Made by a program: the position numbers and the translations under genes. From GCA-003244245 sp050699975 (GTDB lineage Bacteria > Actinomycetota > Actinomycetes > Mycobacteriales > Pseudonocardiaceae): 64,000 nucleotides of DNA. Position 1 is the stretch's first letter. Each line of letters begins with the position of its first letter. The notes below the pieces were generated by a model. That model was not told the DNA's origin. It saw only the letters and a program-made list of their open reading frames with translations, and did no database searches. The stretch covers positions 1-64,000 of the forward strand of contig JBOHGH010000003.1 of NCBI GenBank assembly GCA_050699975.1, read 5' to 3'. This document shows positions 35,800 to 42,503 of the stretch, in pieces.

Positions 35800-36975
35800 G
35801 TGACCGTCGACTGTCTTGAGGTGCTGCTGTCGGCTGAGGGGCATGCGCTGCTGGACCGGCTGTCCCGCGAGGATCCCGCGGTGGCGGACTCGATCCGGCT
35901 GGGATCCTCGTTGCGGGCGCAGTTCTCACCGGAACTGGTGGCGGCAGCGTTGACCCAGCATGAGCTGCGTCGAGCGGCGGAGAGCAAGTTCAGCAAAGCC
36001 GGTCAGATGCTGTTCACCCGTCCCGGCCTGGAGCAGGCCTCCGCCGAAGTGGTGTCCCGATATCGAGCCCCCCGATACGCGGGCCTTGGCCGCCTTGCCG
36101 ACCTGTGTTCCGGGATCGGGGGTGACCTCATCTCGATAGCCGCCCAGGGCGAGACGCTGGCCGTGGACCTCGACGAGGTGCATCTGCGGATGGCGGTGCT
36201 CAATGCGCAGGTGTACGGCGTCGCTGCCGGTGTGCGTGCGGTGCGCGCCGATGTGCGGTCAGTGGACCTTGCCGGGATCGACGGGGTGTTCGTCGATCCC
36301 GCTCGGCGCAGTGGCGGGCGGCGGCTGCGTACTGGTCGCAGCGAGCCCCCGCTGGGCTGGTGTCTCAGCCTGGTCGACGCCGTGCCCGCAGTGGGAATCA
36401 AGCTGGCACCCGGGTTGGACCGGGATGCCGTGCCGCCGGGCTGGGAGCTGGAGTTTCTCGCCGACGGGCGCGACCTGAAAGAGGCGATCGCCTGGTCGCC
36501 CGCGCTGGCCACGGCGGCCCGGAGGGCGACGATCCTGCCCGGTGGGCACACTCTCACGCCCAGTGACGGCAACCCGGTGGCCGTCGGCCTGCCCGGTGAG
36601 TTTCTGCTCGACCCCAACCCCGCGGTGACCCGCGCCGGGCTGGTCGAGGAGCTGGCCCGGGCCACCGGATGCTGGAAGATCGACGACCAGATCGCCTTCC
36701 TGTCCGCCGACCAGCCGGTGCGCACCCCCTTTGCCCGGACCTTGCGGGTGATCGAGTCGGCCCCGTGGAAGGAGAAACAGCTGACCGGCCGGATGCGCGC
36801 GCTGGACATCGGTGCCGTCGACATCCGCCGTCGAGGACTTGCCGGAGACGTCGCGGAGCTACACCGCCGTCTCAAGCTCCGGGGAACCCGCCGCGCCACC
36901 CTGGTCATGACCCGCATGCTCAACCGGCCGTGGAGCCTGATCTGCGTCGATGCCGACCAGCCAGTGCCCGGATGA
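35800..36975 (+). CDS. Class I SAM-dependent methyltransferase with THUMP-like C-terminus
   Basis: A 391-aa protein, start GTG 35800. Residues about 90-200 hold the SAM fold (LADLCSGIGGDLISIAA, then a DLDEVHLRMAVLNAQVYG acidic loop) and FVDPARRSGGRR, a DPPY-like catalytic loop. The C-terminal quarter (SAPWKEKQLTGRMRALDIGA...) matches the THUMP-like domain found in this actinobacterial family. Probably an RNA methyltransferase; the target is unknown. Next to it lies a stretch of decayed DNA. Confidence 0.8.
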   Translation: MTVDCLEVLLSAEGHALLDRLSREDPAVADSIRLGSSLRAQFSPELVAAALTQHELRRAAESKFSKAGQMLFTRPGLEQASAEVVSRYRAPRYAGLGRLADLCSGIGGDLISIAAQGETLAVDLDEVHLRMAVLNAQVYGVAAGVRAVRADVRSVDLAGIDGVFVDPARRSGGRRLRTGRSEPPLGWCLSLVDAVPAVGIKLAPGLDRDAVPPGWELEFLADGRDLKEAIAWSPALATAARRATILPGGHTLTPSDGNPVAVGLPGEFLLDPNPAVTRAGLVEELARATGCWKIDDQIAFLSADQPVRTPFARTLRVIESAPWKEKQLTGRMRALDIGAVDIRRRGLAGDVAELHRRLKLRGTRRATLVMTRMLNRPWSLICVDADQPVPG

Positions 36976-37004
36976 GTTCCCGCGCAAGGTTCGATAAGGA
37001 TGCT

Positions 37005-37453
37005 TCAGAGGGCGGGTGTCCAGCTCCAGGGCCGTGGTCCGTGCTTGCCGCGCAGGCAGGCGACGCGGAGTTCGGCTTCGCTGCGGGCGCGGGGGTGTTC
37101 GGCGGCGTGTTGGGCGAGGTAGCAGGTCATGCGCAGCTCGCTCGGGCAACGTGGTGTAGCGGCGCTGCAGCTCGGTCAGGTGGTCGCGCAGCCAGGACCG
37201 GTCGGCTGTGGACCGGGTGGTGGCGGCGTCGATGCGCTGCACGAGCCTGGTAAACGGCGCCAGTGGGGCGAGGGTGAACTCGGTCGGGACCGGCAAGCCG
37301 TGAAGTCGGCGACCTCGGGGGCGTGCCGTGCCGGTGCGGGGGGAGCTCCTCCCAGAAGGTGACCGCGCGCCCGGTGATCTCCAGCGGCTGCTGGACGCCG
37401 TCGAGGGCTCGGACGGCTGGGATGTGGTGGTGGGCGAGCCATCGGGATGGCAA
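37005..37453 (-). pseudogene. Degraded phosphotransferase (APH-like) gene
   Basis: Pieces in at least three minus-strand frames read in order like an aminoglycoside-phosphotransferase-family protein. They are WLAHHHIPAVRALDG plus GRAVTFWEELPPHRHGTP (from 37453), PEVADF, RRLHGLPVPTEFTLAPLAPF plus STADRSWLRDHLTELQRRY, and AELRVACLRGKHGPRPWSWT with a stop at 37005. The stretch that should hold the catalytic HGD motif is missing. Multiple frameshifts and a deletion have inactivated it. Confidence 0.6.
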
Positions 37454-38343
37454 GGGTGGCTATGCATAGGGGCACGTTATTCGATGAGCGTTACCCGGCG
37501 AGCGAACAGATCCCACGTCGCGTCGAAGCCGTGTTGATTTCCACGCCAGGGCAGTACGGCGTCGTCGTCTCCACTTATCAACGGGTTCAGGGTGGCAGTC
37601 CCCTCACCGACCGCATCCCTGAGATCGCCGTAGCCCGGCATGTCGTTGGCGAAGGCACAGATTGCTCGTTCAGCCAATCTGAGTTGGCTGCGCTCTCCTT
37701 GCGCTCCGCCCGATCGGACTCCAGATCGGCGAGCAGCGCGATCAGCGCCTAACCGGGCGTCGCCCCATCCCGACCACGCGTGTTCCCTGGCTGGCTTGCT
37801 CGGGGCACTGTCCGTGAACTCGACGCCAGCGACATTTCAGTCCGGCCAGACGTGGCTCTCGTCGAGTTCACGGGGCCGCGGCACCGACAGGCACACGCCC
37901 GACTATTGCCCTGGAGGCGACGCAGACCGCACAGTCGACTCGATCATGACGGCCGTGCCGTCTAAACCCTCTACGTCCCGTCCGAGACCGTGCTCGGAAG
38001 GGATGGCCCCTGACGGGGCAGCGTCGGCTGCCGGTGACGCGGTGGGGTGGATCACTACGGTGTCGCGGTGGTTGACGAGCTCAGCGAACGCTTTGGGGAT
38101 CTTCTGGCGGGCAGTGATGACTGCGCCACTTGACCGGGACGGGTATCTGCTGGTTTGATCATTAACTGTGAGTAGCACTGTCGTCCTCGTTCGGCGGTCC
38201 CCGGTGGATCTGCGCCGGGTGGCGAGTGCGCTCTGTCCCGCGTGGTGAACTCCCAGCCCTGCTGATCGCGCGTTCCTGATGGCCCACCCTGCTCGGGTGG
38301 TGGCCCCGCGCGGTCGGCTCACCGATCCCGCGGAGGAACCCCC
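37454..38343. other. Low-coding region between the decayed phosphotransferase and cysteine dioxygenase
   Basis: About 890 bases with no gene I can support firmly. Minus-strand ORFs at 37477-37677 (66 aa) and 37903-38178 (91 aa from a GTG, containing TARQKIPKAFAELVNHRDTV) have no recognisable family or strong RBS and may be remnants. Copy B of the dispersed hairpin lies at 37812-37873. The last 20 bases carry the GGAGGA site of the next gene. Confidence 0.4.
37812..37873. repeat. Hairpin, copy B of the dispersed element (CGTGAACTCGACG ends)
   Basis: CCGTGAACTCGACG (37812-37825) pairs perfectly with 37860-37873 around a 34-base loop. The arm sequence is shared with the 27852-27925 element and the loops are only distantly alike. 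It lies in the decayed region. Confidence 0.8.
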
Positions 38344-38847
38344 GTGTACGCCGTGCCTGACCTCACCGTCCCCGTTCCCAGCAGTGCCGGTTCCGGCAGC
38401 CCCATCACCCTCGCCATGAGGCTGGCCGCGCACCCAGAGCGGTGGCGACCCCTGGTGGACTACCGCACCGACACCCGCTGGTACCGGCTGCTCGAAAGCA
38501 CCGAACAGCACCAGGTGTGGCTGCTGTCCTGGCTGCCCGGCCAGGGCACCGACCTGCACGACCACGGACCAGCGTCGGGGGCCTTCGCGCTCGGGGCGGG
38601 CACGCTGACCGAGCGGGTGGTCGCAACCAAGCCAGGTCGGTCGCCGGTGGAGGTCACCCGGGCGCTGGCCGTCGGGCACTGCCGCGTCTTCGGCCCGCAC
38701 TACGTTCACCAGGTGACCAATACCGGCACGGTCCCCGCAGTGAGCGTGCACGTCTACACCCCGGGCCTGACCGTGATGAACCGCTACCGGATGGAGCCTG
38801 GCGAGCTGTGCCACGTCGGGGTGGAGCAGGCCGGGGTGGACTGGTGA
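38344..38847 (+). CDS. Cysteine dioxygenase family protein
   Basis: A 167-aa cupin protein with the Fe-binding histidines visible in GTDLHDHGPASGAFALG and the third in HQVTNTG/VHVYTP. Bacterial members oxidise cysteine, or a related thiol such as 3-mercaptopropionate, to the sulfinate. GTG 38344 is 6 bases after GGAGGA. It overlaps the rhodanese gene by 4 bases (GTGA), so the two are probably translationally coupled and act together in sulfur metabolism. Confidence 0.88.
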   Translation: MYAVPDLTVPVPSSAGSGSPITLAMRLAAHPERWRPLVDYRTDTRWYRLLESTEQHQVWLLSWLPGQGTDLHDHGPASGAFALGAGTLTERVVATKPGRSPVEVTRALAVGHCRVFGPHYVHQVTNTGTVPAVSVHVYTPGLTVMNRYRMEPGELCHVGVEQAGVDW

Positions 38848-39236
38848 GCCGCCCGCCCGGCTCGCGCAGCATCGACCAGATGCTGGCGCAGGCGCGTTCG
38901 CGGCTACAGCGCCTCACCCCCGCACAAGCCCATGACGCCCTCTGTGCTGGTGCCCTGCTGGTGGACATCCGGCCGGGTTGGCAGCGCGCTGTGGAGGGGG
39001 AGGTACCGGAAGCACTGCTGGTCGAGCGCAACCACCTGGAATGGCGTTTCGACCCGGAATGCGACGCCCGGCTGCCCCAAGCCACCGGCTACGACGTGCA
39101 GGTGATCGTGCTCTGTTCGGAGGGCTACACCTCCAGCCTCGCCGCCGACTCGCTTCGCGCCCTCGGCCTGCACCGCGCCACCGACGTGATCGGCGGCTTC
39201 CAGGCTTGGTCTGCTCAGCGCCTCCCGGTGCAGTAG
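38844..39236 (+). CDS. Rhodanese-like protein
   Basis: A 130-aa single-domain sulfurtransferase. ALLVDIRPGWQRAVEGEVPEA is the usual rhodanese N-terminal turn. VLCSEGYTSSLAADSLRALG holds the active-site Cys loop (CSEGYTS). GTG 38844 overlaps the dioxygenase stop. It probably handles persulfide sulfur linked to cysteine breakdown. Confidence 0.88.
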   Translation: MSRPPGSRSIDQMLAQARSRLQRLTPAQAHDALCAGALLVDIRPGWQRAVEGEVPEALLVERNHLEWRFDPECDARLPQATGYDVQVIVLCSEGYTSSLAADSLRALGLHRATDVIGGFQAWSAQRLPVQ

Positions 39237-39252
39237 CGCAGCATTCACGGCC

Positions 39253-39921
39253 TCACCAGGATGTCTGATCCGGCGGCAGGCGGTGCATGACATGGGGCGG
39301 TACGGGGGCGTCGGCGGGTAGCAGCGAGCATGGCACTGGGGGATCCCAGTGGGTGGCGAGCGGGAGCACCCCCGCCCACGCTCGGCCCGCCGCCACGTCC
39401 GAGTCGTCGTCGACTGGCGGCCCGGTTCGGACCTTCACCGAGGCCTCGTCGAGGGGCAGGGCCAGCACCATGGTGGCGGCGAGTTCCTTGCGGGTGGGCA
39501 GGCGGCTGTGCTCCCAGGACCCGGGGGCGAGGTGCTCGACCAGCGTCCGTAACCCGTGCCGCAGCTCCGTTGAGTCGGTGACCTTCCGTGCAGTGCCGTG
39601 GATCACCGCGCTGGTGTAGTTCATGGAGTGGTGGAACACCGAGCGGGCATAGACGATCCCGTCCAGCCGGGTGACGGTGACGCATACCGGCGCTCCCTGC
39701 GAGGCGGCCAGCAAGCTTGCTGCGCCACTGGAACCGTGCAAGTAGAGCGTGTCTGCGTCGCGCCCGTAACCGGTGGGTAGTACCACCGGGGCGCCATCGA
39801 GCACCAGCCCGAGATGGCAGACCAGCGCGGAGTCGAGAAGCGCGTACAGTTCGGCGGGGTCGTGGCGAGCCCGCTCGCGGTGCCGGGACAGCGTGCTGCG
39901 CGCGGTGGGGGACAGCGTCAT
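39253..39921 (-). CDS. Pyridoxamine 5'-phosphate oxidase family FMN-binding protein
   Basis: 222 aa, with the split-barrel flavin-binding pattern of NimA-like proteins: ALLDSALVCHLGLVLDGAPVVLPTGYGRD, LYLHGSSGAASLLA, VCVTVTRLDGIVYARS, YTSAVIHGTARKV. The substrate is unknown; such proteins reduce nitroaromatics or bind FMN or F420. ATG 39921 lies 7 bases after TACCGT on the minus strand, so the start is probably leaderless. It converges with the rhodanese gene. Confidence 0.8.
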   Translation of the reverse strand: MTLSPTARSTLSRHRERARHDPAELYALLDSALVCHLGLVLDGAPVVLPTGYGRDADTLYLHGSSGAASLLAASQGAPVCVTVTRLDGIVYARSVFHHSMNYTSAVIHGTARKVTDSTELRHGLRTLVEHLAPGSWEHSRLPTRKELAATMVLALPLDEASVKVRTGPPVDDDSDVAAGRAWAGVLPLATHWDPPVPCSLLPADAPVPPHVMHRLPPDQTSW

Positions 39922-40189
39922 GGTTATTACGGTAGGGCACCATCTGCCGTCTAGCCGGGTGCTTGCCACCACATTGGGTGTCAGCCACCCGTGACCGGCC
40001 GATCACCTCCAGCTCGCCCGCAAAATCGGGGCTAATCCGGAGAATCCACGGAAATGTTCACATTCTTCCGGGTTTCAGCTGCGTAAACAATGGTCAAATT
40101 TTGGATCAAATTTTTTATACCAGTGGTATCAATCGCTGGCCCGGCGCTCTCTTCCATGTGTAAGACCGTCACCAGGGGGGAGGCAGCCG
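39922..40189. promoter_or_regulatory. Divergent promoter region with AT-rich patch and palindrome ATACCAGTGGTAT
   Basis: An unusually AT-rich patch (40085-40135) holds TTGGAT, a 17-base spacer and TGGTAT, a possible promoter for the LuxR unit. The 13-base palindrome ATACCAGTGGTAT (40117-40129) overlaps the -10. TCAAATTTT occurs twice just upstream. The palindrome is a reasonable operator for self-regulation. Confidence 0.45.
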
Positions 40190-40342
40190 ATGAAGCCCCA
40201 ACGTCGAGGGTCGGTGTCGAGGGTCGGACGAGCCCGTGCGCCCGGACCGGACTTGCCGCGACCGCGTCCGGGCGGCACAGCAGGTAAGCGGCCCGATCGG
40301 CTACGCCGTGTATCAGCCTACTTCACACGTGGAGGTAACTGA
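40190..40342 (+). CDS. Small basic ORF (50 aa) directly upstream of the LuxR regulator
   Basis: ATG 40190 is preceded by GGGGGGAGG at ideal spacing, the strongest RBS in this area. It encodes a 50-residue Arg/Pro/Gly-rich peptide (starts MKPQRRGSVSRVGRARAP, ends SAYFTRGGN). It stops 1 base before the LuxR GTG, and its last codons contain the LuxR RBS. Possible roles are a translational-coupling leader, a regulatory peptide or an inhibitor. No family recognised. Confidence 0.5.
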   Translation: MKPQRRGSVSRVGRARAPGPDLPRPRPGGTAGKRPDRLRRVSAYFTRGGN

Positions 40343-40343
40343 G

Positions 40344-41345
40344 GTGCATTATCCTGCGACTGGCGATGTCGACGACCTACTCCAGAGCATGCTTCTGCGG
40401 CCTTCCTGGGCTTCCGAGCAGGTGCGAGAGCAACTCAATCTATCTAGCGAGGAATTGGCCGCCGCTCTGCTTGAGTTTGTGGACGCGGGGGCGGTCACGG
40501 GCGACGGGGTGCAGGGGCGCCGTTTCGAAGTGCCGCCGGACGCGATCCTCGCCCGGTTGATTGAGTTGGAAGAGGAGGCGACGAGCAGGCGGCTCGACGA
40601 ACTTCGCCGGTTTTCGGCCACGCTTTCCGTACTCAGCTCCAATCTAATGTTAATTCAGTCGAGGCGCTGGGCTGGGTCCCAGGTGGACTTGCTGACCGGG
40701 GATCCGCGGGTGACGGCCGCGCTGGACGGGGCCGTCACCCGGACACGCTATGAGATCCTCAGCATGCAAGCCGGACCACCGCAATCGGCCGAGGCACTGG
40801 AGAAGTTGCTGCGACAGGACCGCGAGCTGCTCGACCGAGGTGTGGGATTGCGGCTCATCCATCTCTGCGCCATGTGTCAGGTTCCGCACGGTCGGGCGTA
40901 CCTGCAGGCCCTCAAGGACGCCGGGGCGACGATCAGGATTGCCTCCGTGCTGCCGTTCCGGCTCGTCGTCGTCGACAAACTGCTCGCTTACTCCTTCCTC
41001 TCGGGCCGGCAGGAGGAGCCGGCCGCTCTGGAGATCCAGGGGGCCGATCTGGTCCACATCCTCACCGAAGTATTCGAGTACTGCTGGGTGCACGGAGCGA
41101 CCGTTCCCTGCACCGAGGCCTCGGCTTTTGGGGGAGACCACTCCGAGCAGGTGCTGGACCAGCGTGAACGCTCGCTGCTGCGGATGTTCAGCCAGGGCCT
41201 CAAGGACGACGCGATAGCCCGCGCCCTCGGCATCTCGTCGCGGACCCTGCGGCGGCTGATGAACGAGGTAATGCGGAAGCTCGGCGCCACCTCTCGGTTC
41301 CAGGCCGGCGCGCGGGCGATGGCCCACGGCTGGCTGCACGACTGA
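40344..41345 (+). CDS. LuxR-type HTH regulator with TrmB-like N-terminal domain
   Basis: 333 aa. The N-terminus (DLLQSMLLRPSWASEQVREQLNLSSEELAAALLEFVDAGAV) is a winged-helix or TrmB-like domain, followed by a coiled segment and a phospholipase-D-like sensor region. Residues about 270-330 are the LuxR HTH (LLRMFSQGLKDDAIARALGISSRTLRRLMNEVMRKLGA). This architecture occurs in pathway regulators of actinomycetes. GTG 40344 has GGAGG 8 bases upstream. It converges on the amidinotransferase gene, so it may control the cluster. Confidence 0.85.
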   Translation: MHYPATGDVDDLLQSMLLRPSWASEQVREQLNLSSEELAAALLEFVDAGAVTGDGVQGRRFEVPPDAILARLIELEEEATSRRLDELRRFSATLSVLSSNLMLIQSRRWAGSQVDLLTGDPRVTAALDGAVTRTRYEILSMQAGPPQSAEALEKLLRQDRELLDRGVGLRLIHLCAMCQVPHGRAYLQALKDAGATIRIASVLPFRLVVVDKLLAYSFLSGRQEEPAALEIQGADLVHILTEVFEYCWVHGATVPCTEASAFGGDHSEQVLDQRERSLLRMFSQGLKDDAIARALGISSRTLRRLMNEVMRKLGATSRFQAGARAMAHGWLHD

Positions 41346-41397
41346 GTGTCCACTCCGCGCGAATGCGGGTCGGCTCTACGGGACCGCCCGGGGCGGT

Positions 41398-42474
41398 TTA
41401 GTCGAAGTAGGACTCGCATTCGCCTCGGCGGCGCACGTCGAGCGTCGCGCAGTGGAAGGAGCCACCGAAAAGGGTGTAGTCCTCGAAGGAGCAGGGTATC
41501 GGCTCGAAGCCCCACGCAGTCAGTGCCTTGATGAGTCCGGTTTGGCTACGCTCGACGACGACCCGCCGCTCGTCGAGCGAAAGTACGTTGATCGCGCTCC
41601 ACTTGCTCATCACGCCCTGGGCCGTCTTGGGGGTGACCTCCGGCTCAGGCGCAATGAGCACTTCCCACTTGGCGAAGACCTCGGGGAGGTCGTCCGGGTC
41701 GAGGAATTCGGGATTGACCATGACCTTGCCCGGCGCGAGCGGCACGAGGGAGGTGTCGATGTGCATCTGGCGTCGGTAACGCGGGCGCACCTCGTGGACC
41801 CGGTAGGCGTCACCGAGGTGGCGGCGTAGCCAGGCGATGCCCGAGGGGTTGGTCACCTGGCTCTGCTCAATGAAGATGTCGCGCCCGCACCGCACCACGT
41901 CGGCCGCGTCGAATACGGGCTCGAAGTCGGTGAGGCCCCATTGCACGTCCTCGTCGGGTCCGGGCACCTGATAGCCGGGTCGGTAGAGGTCGTCCAGCAG
42001 CTGCGGCCTCGGAGCAGCCACCCAGCGGGCGCCCTGGCGGGAATATTCCTTGAGCAGGCAGCGGTAGGCCCAGGTCTCGTAGTGGCGCCCGCGGTCCGGC
42101 ATCGGCGCCTCGATGATCTCGTCGCCGATCACGAGCAGGACATCCCGTGGATTGGCGCATGACCAGCCGTGGCCCACCGACCAGGCCGGGGTCGAAAACG
42201 ACGCAGAGAAGTCCACCGGGTCCGGCCGGCGCACCGTGATTCCGGCCTCCGTCAGGATGCCGATGAATTCCTCCAGGCACCGCTGCGCGGGCTCCACCAG
42301 CTCCCGAGCGTAGGGGGTGCCGGGCCGGCCGATGATCCCGTCCAGCGACTCCGACCCCGGCGGGACGGTGGTGCGCTCGACCGTGGTCCAGGACGGGATC
42401 ATCGCGCCGGACGGGCTGCCGACAATGACTTCTTCAAGCGGCTGCCACTCGGAATACGAGCTGACGACTGCCAT
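41398..42474 (-). CDS. L-arginine amidinotransferase family enzyme
   Basis: 358 aa, of the glycine/inosamine-phosphate amidinotransferase family, which moves the amidino group of arginine to an amine and releases ornithine. VSSYSEWQPLEEVIVG is the family start. QMHIDTSLVPLAPGKVMVNPEFL (catalytic His, about 236) and the Cys of GGSFHCATLDVRR (about 341) are present. It is the last gene of the cupin-MetRS transcription unit, 29 bases after the aminotransferase. The likely acceptor is the hydrazine product or another pathway amine. The RBS AGGAAGGA lies before ATG 42474. Confidence 0.9.
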   Translation of the reverse strand: MAVVSSYSEWQPLEEVIVGSPSGAMIPSWTTVERTTVPPGSESLDGIIGRPGTPYARELVEPAQRCLEEFIGILTEAGITVRRPDPVDFSASFSTPAWSVGHGWSCANPRDVLLVIGDEIIEAPMPDRGRHYETWAYRCLLKEYSRQGARWVAAPRPQLLDDLYRPGYQVPGPDEDVQWGLTDFEPVFDAADVVRCGRDIFIEQSQVTNPSGIAWLRRHLGDAYRVHEVRPRYRRQMHIDTSLVPLAPGKVMVNPEFLDPDDLPEVFAKWEVLIAPEPEVTPKTAQGVMSKWSAINVLSLDERRVVVERSQTGLIKALTAWGFEPIPCSFEDYTLFGGSFHCATLDVRRRGECESYFD

Positions 42475-42503
42475 GGTGTGGGTCCTTCCTCGGTAGGGAT
42501 GCA

